Source of the DNA: JAAUTS01 sp034440395
GTDB taxonomy: Bacteria > Verrucomicrobiota > Verrucomicrobiia > Methylacidiphilales > JAAUTS01
Reading direction: 5' to 3'
DNA length: 64,000 nt
Assembly (NCBI GenBank): GCA_034440395.1
Contig: JAWXBW010000004.1
Coordinates: 14,108 to 78,107, forward strand
A program made the position numbers and the translations under genes. The notes under the pieces are model-generated. The model saw only the letters and a list, made by a program, of their open reading frames with translations, was not told the DNA's origin and searched no databases. Below, piece after piece: positions 1 to 9,498 of this stretch (its first letter is position 1; each line of letters begins with the position of its first letter).

Positions 1-1
1 T

Positions 2-136
2 TCTGTAGGCGATGGGGAAGAACCTTTAAGTGCCTTGGCTTTAAAAGATTTAAAGTTACAATTAAGTTACCCATCAGAACCGCCTGCGCCAGAAACGGTA
101 GCTCCTCCTAACCCTGACAACCCTCCAGCCTTATGA
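2..136 (+). CDS. C-terminal end of an unidentified protein (cut by window edge)
   Basis: An open frame enters from the left edge and stops with TGA at 134-136. It encodes 44 residues ending in a proline-rich tail (SEPPAPETVAPPNPDNPPAL). The stop overlaps the ATG of gspG in an ATGA arrangement, so the gene is translationally coupled to the type II secretion operon and probably belongs to it. The visible part has no recognisable domain, so the function is unknown. Confidence 0.6.
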   Translation, partial: SVGDGEEPLSALALKDLKLQLSYPSEPPAPETVAPPNPDNPPAL

Positions 137-570
137 AAATGAAACTCTATCGGTCTAAAAAACGTTCACGTCGTCAAGCTGGTTTCACCCTCGTGGAAAT
201 GATCCTAGTGCTCGGCATTATTGCCGTCTTATTAGGCACGGCTATTTTCAAAATGGTCGGCGCAGTAGGTGGCGCTAAAGTGCAACGGGTCGATGGCGAC
301 ATCTCTTCCATCACGTCCGCCTTGCGCATGTATGAGATCAATAACCGCTACCTCCCCACTACTCAACAAGGTCTGATGGCTCTGGTAAAGAAACCTGAGA
401 GCGAGCCCGTCCCGCGCCGTTGGACGCAACAGTTTAAGGAAATCCCCACGGATCCATGGAACAAGCCTTACGTTTATGTTTACCCTGGTAAGCATAACCC
501 CACCGGCTTCGATCTTTACTCCCTCGGAGAAGATGGTGTGGAGGGCGGGGAAGACTATGGAAACTGGTAA
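133..570 (+). CDS. gspG: Type II secretion system major pseudopilin GspG
   Basis: Main subunit of the periplasmic pseudopilus of the type II secretion system. A basic leader is followed by the prepilin peptidase site G17/F18-T-L-V-E22, with the conserved Glu at mature position 5 and a hydrophobic helix to about residue 40. The C-terminal part carries the GspG pattern: DPWNKPYVY, then FDLYSLGEDG, GGE and a terminal GNW, which form the Ca-binding loop region in known GspG. Its 145 aa is the usual family length. The start overlaps the preceding stop. First of ten consecutive gsp-type genes. Confidence 0.95.
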   Translation: MKMKLYRSKKRSRRQAGFTLVEMILVLGIIAVLLGTAIFKMVGAVGGAKVQRVDGDISSITSALRMYEINNRYLPTTQQGLMALVKKPESEPVPRRWTQQFKEIPTDPWNKPYVYVYPGKHNPTGFDLYSLGEDGVEGGEDYGNW

Positions 571-588
571 GGAGTGACTTCTCTTTCT

Positions 589-1113
589 ATGAGAAGCCTG
601 CGCCAGTCCGGTAGTCGGGGCTTTAGTCTGCTTGAAATGGTGATCGTGATGTTTATCATTATGGTTCTAGCAGGGTTAGCTATTGGGGTAACGCGCGAAG
701 TTTTCGGTCAAGAAGAGCTGAGAGCTACTTCTCGCAAACTAGCGTTGTTCGCTAAGACTGCTCGCCAAGACGCGCTACGGGAAAATGTAGCTTATATTTT
801 AACCCTAACACCAGATCGTTTCATCTTACAGCCTGCGGAAGAATTGGTGGGAGCCCAAACAGAAAGTGAATCCGATTCTGAAAAGCCAGTGGTGAAGCCC
901 ATCGAATTTATGCTTCCTGAAAAAGTTAAACTTAAGGTTAAAATATGGGGCTCGAAGGACTGGGAAAAACTTAAAGAGGTAACATGGACTTTTACCCCTA
1001 CGGGCCTATGCGCGCCGCATAGCTTCCGTTTGGAAAGAGACACAGCCTGGATGGAAATGTCCTTTAATCCCCTTACGGCTAACCTTCAAGACGAAGCTTG
1101 GTATTTACCATGA
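589..1113 (+). CDS. gspH: Type II secretion pseudopilin, GspH-like
   Basis: Minor pseudopilin. The N-terminus has the prepilin signature SRG/FSLLEMVIV with Glu at mature position 5 and a hydrophobic stretch to about residue 37. The rest is poorly conserved, as is normal for GspH. An in-frame GTG at 574 would add five residues, but its Shine-Dalgarno-like AAGGAG would almost touch it, so I prefer the ATG at 589. The GspH call rests on position (between G and I) and the pilin motif. The stop overlaps the next start. Confidence 0.8.
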   Translation: MRSLRQSGSRGFSLLEMVIVMFIIMVLAGLAIGVTREVFGQEELRATSRKLALFAKTARQDALRENVAYILTLTPDRFILQPAEELVGAQTESESDSEKPVVKPIEFMLPEKVKLKVKIWGSKDWEKLKEVTWTFTPTGLCAPHSFRLERDTAWMEMSFNPLTANLQDEAWYLP

Positions 1114-1514
1114 ATCTAAAAATGACTAATAAAAAACGACGTAGGCTTCATGGATTTATTTTATTGGAAGTCATTTTAGCGGCGGGAATTTTTGCCATGG
1201 CCGGCATTGGTTTTGCCGTAGCCTTAAACGATATGGCTAAGGTCTTTAACCGTTCGCGAATAGAGGCTGAAGTGCGCTTGGAACTTGAGACCCGCCTGAA
1301 TCTCTTACGTCTCACGCCTCTAACTATAAATAAGTTAGCTGATAAACCAGATTTGCGTGGAGTCATTTACGAAACCGAAGTGAGTGCGTTGGAAATGACG
1401 AATGATGAAAAATTTATTCTCACCAATCTTTACAAGGTAACCATTAGCGCAAAATGGAAAGAGGGCGCTGAGGAACAATTAGAAAAAGCTGAGCTCTATG
1501 TTTATCAGCCTTAA
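1110..1514 (+). CDS. gspI: Type II secretion pseudopilin, GspI-like
   Basis: Minor pseudopilin of about 134 aa. A basic leader (NKKRRRLHG) precedes the cleavage site G15/F16-I-L-L-E20 and the hydrophobic segment VILAAGIFAMAGIGFAV, typical of GspI. ATG 1110 overlaps the gspH stop (ATGA), which favours it over a TTG at 1098 in the same frame. In known systems GspI forms the pseudopilus tip with GspJ and GspK, and those genes follow here in that order. Confidence 0.8.
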   Translation: MNLKMTNKKRRRLHGFILLEVILAAGIFAMAGIGFAVALNDMAKVFNRSRIEAEVRLELETRLNLLRLTPLTINKLADKPDLRGVIYETEVSALEMTNDEKFILTNLYKVTISAKWKEGAEEQLEKAELYVYQP

Positions 1515-2181
1515 ACGACAACGCGGCTTTACCTTGATCGAGGTGACCACAGCCATGGCCATTCTTACTCTGGTGGCTGGCAGTGTCTACGGCGTTTTGC
1601 GCGGCACGATTGAAGTGGCCGCAGGTTTAGAGCAAGCGCGCCGTGAGCAGCAGCAAATGGACGGATTATTCGAATTATGCCGCCGCACCTTCCGCAGTTT
1701 TCCCGCTGATGCCATTCTAGAAGGCCGCTTCAAACAGCAAGGAGGCAAGGCTTTTCCAGAAGTCCTCATCCGGCGCGCGCCGGAATTATTGGCGTGGGAT
1801 CAGGTGACGGATTTTGAAGCGGTGAGCATTCTCGCCTTGCGACCCCAAGTAGGTGGGCTTTACAGTCTGAGCCTATTGCGGGTGACCCAACCGAAAGATC
1901 AGCTGGAAGATCCCACAGCCAGGAGCAAGGATGGGGACTGGCTGAAACTAGTTACTGACTTAGCCAAGCTAGAATGGCGTTACTTTGATCCACGAAGCAA
2001 TTTATGGTTAGATGAATTACCCATCGGCGGCATTCGACCCACTGCAGTAGAATTAAAAATTTGGTCTGGGGCGGAAAAAAATCCTACGACTGCTGTTTTC
2101 TGGGTCGTGCCTTTAGTTCCGCAAGTTGCTTCCTCAACCACTCCTCAGCCTACGCCACCTCCACCCGGAGGAAATCCATGA
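1498..2181 (+). CDS. gspJ: Type II secretion pseudopilin GspJ
   Basis: Tip-complex pseudopilin of 227 aa. The prepilin site RQRG10/F11-T-L-I-E15 is followed by a hydrophobic helix; the remainder fits GspJ in length and in features such as LAKLEWRYFDP and the closing PTAVELKIW-type strand. The tail is proline/threonine-rich (QPTPPPPGG). The start lies 17 nt inside gspI, and the stop overlaps the gspK start by ATGA. Confidence 0.85.
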   Translation: MFISLKRQRGFTLIEVTTAMAILTLVAGSVYGVLRGTIEVAAGLEQARREQQQMDGLFELCRRTFRSFPADAILEGRFKQQGGKAFPEVLIRRAPELLAWDQVTDFEAVSILALRPQVGGLYSLSLLRVTQPKDQLEDPTARSKDGDWLKLVTDLAKLEWRYFDPRSNLWLDELPIGGIRPTAVELKIWSGAEKNPTTAVFWVVPLVPQVASSTTPQPTPPPPGGNP

Positions 2182-3101
2182 GTAAGAAACAAAATAGGGC
2201 AGGAGCGCGCGGCTCCGCTTTGCTAATCGTGCTTTGGGCCATCGCCATCATGTCGCTCACTGTCCTAGCCACGGTGCAGTTGATGGATTTAGGTCTCTCG
2301 GAATCAGCCTCTCAATCCAAAAACTTTAAGGCTCTTCAGCTAGCCGAATCAGGGTTAGCTTTGGGACTCCATCCAAAATTAGAAAAGAAAGATAGCCATT
2401 TAAAACAGGATTTCGGGTCAGGAGAAAGTTTTACTGTGACCTTACGTAGTGAAGGCTCCCGCTTAAATATCAACACGCTTTTACTTAATAAAGATAAGCT
2501 CGTTTTAACGTCCTTGTGTGAACGCTGGGGCGTGGAAGATCGGGAGATTTCCGGGCTGGTGGATAGTTTGATCGACTGGGTGGATGAAGATGAATTAAAG
2601 GGTTTAAACGGAGCCGAGAAAGATGATTACGAAAGAATGAAGCTGTCTGGATATCCTCCGAATCGCCCCTTCAAATCGTTAGAAGAAATGGAGCTCCTGC
2701 CAGCTATGGCACCTCTCATAAAGGCTAAACCAGATTGGAAAGATTTCTTTACCGTCTGGGGCGATGGCCGTCTAGATTTAAATGAGGCACCATCGGATTT
2801 AATCGCAGCGGTATGTGAAGTCGGCACCGTGGCTTCAGAAAGTTTTGTGGAAAGACGCCTAGGACCAGACGGTAAGGTCGACACCAAGGACGACTTCGTC
2901 TATGTTGATATGAATCAAGCGCGAACGGCCTTAGGAATAAATGAAGCTTTATTTAAAAATATTGAAAATCGCATCACCATTAAAAGTGAATTTCGTCGCA
3001 TCATTAGCGTCGGTAAAATCGGCACCTACGAGCGCAGCCTCGCCGTTGTGGTTCGTCTCAATAGTAACCCCGTGCAATATCTGACATGGATCGAATATTA
3101 A
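2178..3101 (+). CDS. gspK: Type II secretion pseudopilin GspK
   Basis: Largest pseudopilin, 307 aa. The N-terminus RGSALLIVLWAIAIMSL is the GspK form of the prepilin signal, which lacks Glu at mature position 5. The middle has the helix-hairpin-helix-like alpha domain of GspK: LVDSLIDWVDEDEL near the centre, then NRPFKSLEEMELL and DLNEAPSDLIAAV. The ATG at 2178 overlaps the gspJ stop and has a strong GGAGGA about six bases upstream, which fixes the start. The product should cap the pseudopilus together with GspI/J. Confidence 0.9.
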   Translation: MSKKQNRAGARGSALLIVLWAIAIMSLTVLATVQLMDLGLSESASQSKNFKALQLAESGLALGLHPKLEKKDSHLKQDFGSGESFTVTLRSEGSRLNINTLLLNKDKLVLTSLCERWGVEDREISGLVDSLIDWVDEDELKGLNGAEKDDYERMKLSGYPPNRPFKSLEEMELLPAMAPLIKAKPDWKDFFTVWGDGRLDLNEAPSDLIAAVCEVGTVASESFVERRLGPDGKVDTKDDFVYVDMNQARTALGINEALFKNIENRITIKSEFRRIISVGKIGTYERSLAVVVRLNSNPVQYLTWIEY

Positions 3102-4408
3102 CACCTCCTAAATCTTCCCAAGCCACTAAGCCGCTCAAAGCTGCTGCGCCGCTTAAAGCCATTAAGCCCCCTAAGTCAGCCAAGACGGAAGGCCTGCATT
3201 TTCTTCTCCCTGGCGAAGAAAGCTGGGAACTCTGGCGCGCGCCCTCAGTTGGGCTGGCTCAGCTGGAGGCTAGCTTAGTGCCGCAAGATGCGGCGGATCG
3301 ACTTAAGCCCCAGTCCTACGTGGCCATTCCCATGCAGCAAGCCGTGGTTTTTCCCCTTTGGCTAGCCACCACGGATCGTTCCCTTATTACCGAGATGGTT
3401 TGGATACAGCTAGAGCGTCGAGGCCTACTCACGGGGTCTAAATATAACACCGTGATGGACTACAGCGTCATCACCCAAGAGGCGGATCGCTGCTTACTTT
3501 CTGTTGTTGTGCTGGCGGGGGATTATCCTAAAGATTATTGTTTATTAACTGTAAATAATTATTCTTTAGTGGCGGACTTTTACGCCTTACCTTCTGACCA
3601 AGTGATTTTATGGAAAGAGCTGAATCGGCACGTTTTTGTTTTTACCTCTGGGAAAGAACTCGTATATGCCCAGACCGTGTTGGGATCAAGCGTGGATACT
3701 CCTTTGATGCAAGAAATCATCTGCGCTAAAATGCAGTTGGAAGCGGAAGGTGTGATAACAAAGCTATCTGGAATCACAGCTTATGGCGACTACAAGCGCG
3801 GGGAATTGGACGTGCTGGGACAAAATATTGGCGCACCTATTTTTATTCAAAGTAAAGGGCAACCTTCCGTGCCGACTAAGACTCGGACTCTCATGCCTCT
3901 TGCTGTAAAAAGTGCGCAGGAACAAAGCAGTAAAAGTCGCCGCCTCACACAAATTCTCGCCATAGCAGCGGCTGCTTACTTCCTGATTTTATCTGCCGTG
4001 CTAGGCCACTATGGGTGGCTTATGTGGCAGAAACAAAGTTTAGAGAGTGAAATCGCAAAACATCGTGACGAGGTCAAAGTCATCCGCACTACGGCTTTAA
4101 GTTGGGAAGCGATGGAGCTAGCCATTCTGCCTGATAGCTATCCGGTGGAGATGCTTTTTCGTTGCACCCGACAATTGCCAGATGACGGAGTAAGACTTAT
4201 CACCTTCGATCAAGTGGGATCTCGTATCCTTATGACGGGAGAAGCCAAGAGCACGGCGGCGGCCTTTAAATTCTTAGAAGATTTAAAAAAGAGTAAAGAC
4301 TTAGCTGGTTACACGTGGGAGATGCCTCCTCCGAAACTGTTACCGAATGATTCCGCCCAATTTCAAGTAGAAGGGAAACGCAGTTATGCGATTACTAACA
4401 GCAAGTGA
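3086..4408 (+). CDS. gspL: Type II secretion inner-membrane protein GspL-like
   Basis: 440 aa. The N-terminal two thirds are cytoplasmic and would recruit the GspE ATPase in known systems. One transmembrane segment lies near residues 287-314, followed by a short periplasmic domain. The first 35 residues are unusual: a Lys/Pro/Ala-rich low-complexity stretch (KPLKAAAPLKAIKPPKSAK). Sequence similarity to classical GspL is weak by eye, so the call depends on topology and on its place between gspK and gspM. The start overlaps gspK by 16 nt. Confidence 0.7.
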   Translation: MDRILTPPKSSQATKPLKAAAPLKAIKPPKSAKTEGLHFLLPGEESWELWRAPSVGLAQLEASLVPQDAADRLKPQSYVAIPMQQAVVFPLWLATTDRSLITEMVWIQLERRGLLTGSKYNTVMDYSVITQEADRCLLSVVVLAGDYPKDYCLLTVNNYSLVADFYALPSDQVILWKELNRHVFVFTSGKELVYAQTVLGSSVDTPLMQEIICAKMQLEAEGVITKLSGITAYGDYKRGELDVLGQNIGAPIFIQSKGQPSVPTKTRTLMPLAVKSAQEQSSKSRRLTQILAIAAAAYFLILSAVLGHYGWLMWQKQSLESEIAKHRDEVKVIRTTALSWEAMELAILPDSYPVEMLFRCTRQLPDDGVRLITFDQVGSRILMTGEAKSTAAAFKFLEDLKKSKDLAGYTWEMPPPKLLPNDSAQFQVEGKRSYAITNSK

Positions 4409-4910
4409 GAAAAAATTAAGTCTTCTCTTTGTAGGCTCCATATTCCTGGTGCTGAACTTTTTTCTTTTTGAAGCGTTAGTTAAACACCGCAAGCTAATGG
4501 AGAAAAGTATTGTCCAATTGAAAGCAGAAAAAAATGAAGCCTCTGCATGGATGGCGGATAAAGAATGGTGGATGAAGCGGCACGCTTGGTTGCAAGAAAA
4601 ACAGCCCAAACCTGAAGCAGGTGGACAGGAGTCGGCCAGCCTACTCGAGTTTCTCCAACAAAGTGCGCGGCAACAAAATATCACCATAAGTCAACAAAAG
4701 CTAAATGATCCTCTCCTTGCTGCTTACTACCGCGAGGTTTCAGTCCAACTGGAAGTAAAAGGTCCTTTAGATGCCGTCACTAAATGGTTGGCAGGGTTAC
4801 AAGCTCCTGATCGCTTTCATGCGATAACTACTTTGACTTTGAAAAGCGATGCGGACCCGCCTAAGGTAATATGTAGCTTAACTGTAGCCAGATGGTATGC
4901 ACTGCCTTAA
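4386..4910 (+). CDS. gspM: Type II secretion protein GspM-like
   Basis: 174 aa bitopic protein: a short cytoplasmic start, one membrane helix (about residues 12-30, LSLLFVGSIFLVLNFFLF), a coiled-coil-like charged stretch, and a periplasmic ferredoxin-like domain including LLEFLQQSARQQNITISQ and VKGPLDAVTKWLAGL, which resembles GspM/PilO. It overlaps gspL by 23 nt. It would partner GspL in the inner-membrane platform. Confidence 0.7.
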   Translation: MRLLTASEKKLSLLFVGSIFLVLNFFLFEALVKHRKLMEKSIVQLKAEKNEASAWMADKEWWMKRHAWLQEKQPKPEAGGQESASLLEFLQQSARQQNITISQQKLNDPLLAAYYREVSVQLEVKGPLDAVTKWLAGLQAPDRFHAITTLTLKSDADPPKVICSLTVARWYALP

Positions 4911-4928
4911 AGTAAATTTATTTAATTG

Positions 4929-5468
4929 ATGAAACTGTTGCTTTTATTTTTAGTTTTTATGAGCTTTGTGTTGAAAACACAAGCCGAGGAGGCCTTGATC
5001 CCTCAGGGCTATGAGGTGGCGCGTTATGATCCGATTTGGAAAAAATCACCCTTTACCCTTTCTTCTATTACGCAAGCAGTGGATGCGGGGTTCGCTTCCA
5101 AACTTACCCTGTTGGGTATTTTAAAAATTGGCCAAGAGTCTTTTGTTTCTGTCATGAATAATGAAACAAAACAACGGATGTTCCTATCCGCTCAACCCAA
5201 CGCTGAAAATATACAAGTGGAACGAGTAGAGACGGGAACAGAATTAAAACAAGTTATTGTCACCTTAAAAAAGGGTAGCGAGGTTTCTACCCTCAGTTAT
5301 GAACCAACTATTTTAAACAGTTCTGCCATGAACACAGGTATGGGCACGCCGCAACCTAGCTTTGATCCTCCCATCCGACAGGTTATTTCCAACAATCAGC
5401 AAGCGCCTCCCGCCACCAGCCCGCCCGTGCGCCGGCGCATCATCGTCCCAGCTCAACCAAAGCGTTAA
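4929..5468 (+). CDS. Periplasmic type II secretion accessory protein (GspC/PilP-like position)
   Basis: 179 aa with a signal peptide (hydrophobic residues 1-17, then AEEA). The body has the pattern PIWKKSPFTL followed by LLGILKIG and FVSVMNNETKQRMFL, reminiscent of the small beta domain of GspC (HR) and PilP that bridges inner membrane and secretin. It directly precedes gspD. No classical gspC occurs in the visible cluster, so this may do that job; that is inference. The tail is Pro-rich and basic (PPVRRRIIVPAQPKR). ATG 4929 is chosen over the TTG at 4926. Confidence 0.5.
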   Translation: MKLLLLFLVFMSFVLKTQAEEALIPQGYEVARYDPIWKKSPFTLSSITQAVDAGFASKLTLLGILKIGQESFVSVMNNETKQRMFLSAQPNAENIQVERVETGTELKQVIVTLKKGSEVSTLSYEPTILNSSAMNTGMGTPQPSFDPPIRQVISNNQQAPPATSPPVRRRIIVPAQPKR

Positions 5469-5471
5469 ATC

Positions 5472-7724
5472 ATGAAAATTTATTTACTTAGCTTCCTGTT
5501 GGCGCTTTTCTTAAGTTCTACCGTCATGGCGCAAGATGCTCCTTCGCCTGATGAGATGGTCGTCTTACAGCAACCAGCAGGTGATATTAATGGGTTGATT
5601 GATTATTATGAGGCACTGTCAGGGAAGATTTTGATCCGCGATGCGACTCTCCCCATTGTTCCTAATGTGAGGTTAGTAGCACCGAGGCAACTTCCCCGCA
5701 GCCAAGCACTGCGATTAGTTGAGTCGGTTTTGGTTTTAAATGGCATAACGCTCGTTCCTGGTGAAGATAACAGCATGAAAGTGATCGGGTCAGGTAAACC
5801 CACGCGCAGCGAAGGCGTTCCTGTCTATGCTAACCTAGCGGACTTACCTAGGGGTGATCAAGTGGTCAGTTATTTCATGCCGCTCAGGCACATAAGCGCA
5901 AACGAAGCGTTGCAAATCTTCTCAGTCTCAAATCCTGCTCACCCTCAATACGGTGCCTACGTGCCCGTCCCTCACGCCCAAGCTCTCATCTTAACGGAGA
6001 ACGCCTCCAGCATTCGACAGATCGTTGCACTTAAAGAATTAATCGATGTTCCGCCGGCGAAGATTGTCAGTAAATTTGTCAGATTAGAACGTGCGGACGC
6101 CGAGCGTGTGGCGGAAGTTATCACGAAGTTAATTGAAAACCGTAAAACAAAATCAGCCGCAGCTGGTGGAGGGCAACCGAACATGGCAGCACCGCCTGAT
6201 CCAGTAACTGGTGAGCAATCGGCAGGCCCAGCCATGAATGAGCGTAGCATGGTAGCAGGTGACGTGGAGTTAGTAGCGGATGCTCGCACGAACCGAATTC
6301 TTGTCGTGACGCGCCCCGCTAATTTTGACTTTATCCAAGGGTTAATTGAAGAGTTCGACACCGCTGTCATTTTAAATGAACCGCTGGAACGACCATTGAA
6401 ATACGTTATGGCGAGTGATGTTCTACCTGTTTTGCAAACACTCTTGATGGAAAACGAGGACGCCTCTGGTGGGCAGGCTCAAGGCTCTAGACCAACAGGT
6501 CAAAACCAGAATCAGACGCAAAATCAGAACCAGCGTGGCTCTAACTCAGGAGCAGGCGGATCTGGCATCGACACGGAGCGCACCTTGAATGCTAACCAAG
6601 ATACGGCACCTGAAGCGATCATGGTTGGTAAAACGCGCCTTATTGCAGACAAACAAGCTAACTCCATCATCGTGATCGGTCCGCCTGAGAGTTTAATTAA
6701 AGTTGGCACTATCCTTGATCGTCTCGATAAGAAACCCATGCAGGTTTATCTTTCTACGGTTATTGGTCAACTTTCCTTAAATGATAACTCGGAACTAGCT
6801 GTTGACTTACTGCAAAAGTTCTCCACCTCAGGAAACCTCGGTGTTGCGAGCAGTTCGCGTAACATTGGTTCTGGCTTCACACCCGACCCCAAGTTACTTA
6901 CGGCCGCCAGTGCCTTTGCTAATGCTGCTTCTGGGCTTACCATTTACGGAGCAGTGGGTTCTGCTTTAGATTATTATGTGAAAGCTTTGCAAGGCACCGG
7001 CCGTTTCAAAGTGACGTCTCGTCCGGTTATTTATACCGCAAATAATAAAGTAGCCATCATTTCCTCAGGCCAGCAAATAGCAGTTCCTAGCAGCACCTTG
7101 ACTTCCCTTAACGCAGGTAATAACCAAGCTGCGGTCACCGCTAATATCGATTATAAAAAAGTGGAATTAAAGTTGGAAGTTATCCCTTTAATTAATTCAG
7201 ATCGCGAAGTGACCCTGCAAATTAAGCAAACCAACGACAGCATCGTAGGAAGTCAAACCATCTCCAATAATGTCGTGCCAACCATCGGAACGCAGTTTAT
7301 TGATACGACCGTTACAGTTAAAAATGCCGACACCATCGTTCTCGGAGGCCTGATTACAGAAGATGCAACTCGCAACGAAACAGGGGTTCCTATTCTTAAG
7401 GACATACCCTTGTTAGGTTACTTATTTAAAGGCGTAACTAAGGAGAAAAAGAGATCTGAATTGATCATCTTAATTCAGCCTAACGTGGTCGGGCCTAACG
7501 AAGAAATCAATGTAATTAGTGAACAGGAATTGAGCCGTAGTAAAATAGGAGCCGAGGCTAAAGCAGTCTCTGACAATGTTCCTTTTGTGGAAGATAAGAA
7601 AAAGAAGGCTGCCGAGAAAAAGACGATTATGCCTGCTCGTGGTTTAAGCACACCTGAAGCGGTGACCCCTACCCCTACCCCTACGCTAGCACCAGAAGTC
7701 ATTCCCTTAACCGCAGCGCCTTAA
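5472..7724 (+). CDS. gspD: Type II secretion outer-membrane secretin GspD
   Basis: 750 aa channel protein. A signal peptide (about residues 1-20, ending VMAQ) is followed by N0-like and N1-N3 repeat domains to about residue 400 and a C-terminal secretin domain with VPTIGTQFIDTTVTVKN, VLGGLITED and VPILKDIPLLGYLFKG, all hallmark secretin strings. Near residues 340-365 there is an Asn/Gln-rich linker (GQNQNQTQNQNQRG) inside the N3 region. The C-terminus adds a Lys-rich patch and a TPTPTPT stretch, possibly a pilotin-type tail. The gene starts 3 nt after the preceding stop. Confidence 0.95.
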   Translation: MKIYLLSFLLALFLSSTVMAQDAPSPDEMVVLQQPAGDINGLIDYYEALSGKILIRDATLPIVPNVRLVAPRQLPRSQALRLVESVLVLNGITLVPGEDNSMKVIGSGKPTRSEGVPVYANLADLPRGDQVVSYFMPLRHISANEALQIFSVSNPAHPQYGAYVPVPHAQALILTENASSIRQIVALKELIDVPPAKIVSKFVRLERADAERVAEVITKLIENRKTKSAAAGGGQPNMAAPPDPVTGEQSAGPAMNERSMVAGDVELVADARTNRILVVTRPANFDFIQGLIEEFDTAVILNEPLERPLKYVMASDVLPVLQTLLMENEDASGGQAQGSRPTGQNQNQTQNQNQRGSNSGAGGSGIDTERTLNANQDTAPEAIMVGKTRLIADKQANSIIVIGPPESLIKVGTILDRLDKKPMQVYLSTVIGQLSLNDNSELAVDLLQKFSTSGNLGVASSSRNIGSGFTPDPKLLTAASAFANAASGLTIYGAVGSALDYYVKALQGTGRFKVTSRPVIYTANNKVAIISSGQQIAVPSSTLTSLNAGNNQAAVTANIDYKKVELKLEVIPLINSDREVTLQIKQTNDSIVGSQTISNNVVPTIGTQFIDTTVTVKNADTIVLGGLITEDATRNETGVPILKDIPLLGYLFKGVTKEKKRSELIILIQPNVVGPNEEINVISEQELSRSKIGAEAKAVSDNVPFVEDKKKKAAEKKTIMPARGLSTPEAVTPTPTPTLAPEVIPLTAAP

Positions 7725-7789
7725 TTTTGGAATAAATGCTTTCGTAGAAAAACGTTCTCAAAACGGTATTTATAGGTTATCTTTCTCTT

Positions 7790-9496
7790 GTGTCTTTAGT
7801 GGATCAACTGAGTGAATTAGCAGGTGAAAGTGGTTGTGAGGATCTTGAGGGATTCCAGCAATCGCTCGGGCAGGCTGCCTCTCAGCAACGCTCCTTGGTT
7901 GTAGCCGCACTTGACCACGTAAATGTGGACGAAACTCGTTTCTTAGAAGGCCTTAGCACATGGATGGGTGTGCCTTGGTGGGATCAAGCCGTTCTAGAAA
8001 TCCCTAGTGCGCTTCGCACAAAATTTCCAGCCCGCATCGCACTGCGCCATCAACTCCTGCCTGTGGCAGAGGATGACAAAGCTTTCTGGATTTTAACCTA
8101 CGATCCCTTTAACTTCTTAGCTAAGCGCGCAGCGGCTCAAACCATTACCGATAAACCCATATATTGGATGATGTCGACGCGCCGCAAAATCCTGCAGGCA
8201 CTGCGTCAAGGCTATGGTGTCGGGGCTGAAACCTTCGAACAGATCCTAGAGGGTCGTGAAATCGATGAGGCTCTCTCTGAGGTGGAGCAGGAGGTCAATG
8301 TCTTAGACCAAGATGATTCTGTAGCCTCCGTCGTTAAATTCGTTAACCAAATCATGCGTGAAGCATTGGAACAAAACGCCACAGATATCCACATTGAGCC
8401 GCTGACGGATGATTTACAGATTCGTTACCGAATCGACGGTCTTTTACACGAAGTCCCCGTGCCTCCCCAGATTAAATTACTCCAAGCCTCCGTTCTTTCC
8501 CGCATCAAAATCATGGCTCATTTGGACATAGCCGAACGGCGCTTACCTCAGGATGGTCGCATCAATCTCGAGCTGGAAGGCCAACAGATTGATGTCCGCG
8601 TAGCCACTATCCCCTCGGTCAGTGGCGAGAGTGTCAGCCTACGATTGTTAGGACAACAGAAATTTGAGTTTAGCCGTTTAGGACTGGACCCTGGCTTAGA
8701 TGCTAAACTGAAACAACTCCTCGCCATGCCCAACGGGATCGTTCTGGTCACAGGCCCCACGGGCTGTGGTAAGTCCACATCCCTTTACACTTTTTTATCA
8801 ACTCTGAACACCAAAGAGCGGCGTATAGTAACGATTGAAGACCCCGTAGAACACAAGCTAGACGGCGTCATTCAGATTGCCGTAAAACCTGAGATTGAAC
8901 TGACCTTTGCGGTGGGATTACGCAGCATTTTACGAGGTGACCCGAATGTAATTATGGTGGGGGAAATGCGCGATTTTGAAACGGCTGAGATAGCTGTGCG
9001 CGCAGCCTTAACGGGCCACTTAGTCTTCAGCACCTTGCACACGAATGACGCAATCGGCGGAATCACGCGGTTGATCGATATGGGCGTTGAACCTTTTCTC
9101 GTAGGCTCTGCGGTGCGTGCTTTTATAGCTCAACGACTGATTAGGAAGCTTTGCCCCCATTGTAAAACGAAGGTCAAACATCCCACCAGTTATTTAACAG
9201 AAATAGGATTTCCTTTACAATATGCTGATTCTATCTATCAAGCAAATGGCTGTGAACATTGCCGTGGGACAGGTTACGCTGGGCGCTCTGCTATTTACGA
9301 AATTTGTATGGTTACCCCCCGCATGGCGGATTTAATCACCCAACGCAAGCAAGCCACCGCCTTGCGCCCGCTGGCACTTGAAGAGGGTATGATTCCGTTA
9401 AGGCAGTATGGGTTTGCGAAGGTTATTGCAGGCATCACGACGGTAGAAGAAATTGTCCGTGTCACCGTCGGTGATGTCGATACTTTGGATGAATAA
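7790..9496 (+). CDS. gspE: Type II secretion ATPase GspE
   Basis: 568 aa cytoplasmic ATPase driving pseudopilus assembly. An N-terminal N1E/MshEN-like domain is followed by the ATPase core: Walker A GPTGCGKST from residue 322, the Asp box TIEDPVEH, Walker B IMVGEMRD near 387-394, and the His box STLHTNDA. A zinc-binding tetracysteine loop is present (CPHC near 454 and CEHC near 488), as in GspE. The GTG start gives MSLVDQL; no strong ribosome-binding site is visible, so a slightly different start is possible. gspF follows after 2 nt. Confidence 0.95.
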   Translation: MSLVDQLSELAGESGCEDLEGFQQSLGQAASQQRSLVVAALDHVNVDETRFLEGLSTWMGVPWWDQAVLEIPSALRTKFPARIALRHQLLPVAEDDKAFWILTYDPFNFLAKRAAAQTITDKPIYWMMSTRRKILQALRQGYGVGAETFEQILEGREIDEALSEVEQEVNVLDQDDSVASVVKFVNQIMREALEQNATDIHIEPLTDDLQIRYRIDGLLHEVPVPPQIKLLQASVLSRIKIMAHLDIAERRLPQDGRINLELEGQQIDVRVATIPSVSGESVSLRLLGQQKFEFSRLGLDPGLDAKLKQLLAMPNGIVLVTGPTGCGKSTSLYTFLSTLNTKERRIVTIEDPVEHKLDGVIQIAVKPEIELTFAVGLRSILRGDPNVIMVGEMRDFETAEIAVRAALTGHLVFSTLHTNDAIGGITRLIDMGVEPFLVGSAVRAFIAQRLIRKLCPHCKTKVKHPTSYLTEIGFPLQYADSIYQANGCEHCRGTGYAGRSAIYEICMVTPRMADLITQRKQATALRPLALEEGMIPLRQYGFAKVIAGITTVEEIVRVTVGDVDTLDE

Positions 9497-9498
9497 CT

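Noticed and set aside
5972..6370. Long open frame on the minus strand inside gspD
   Set aside because: Antisense shadow of a clearly real secretin gene with biased codons; composition is Ser/Ala/Thr-rich noise.
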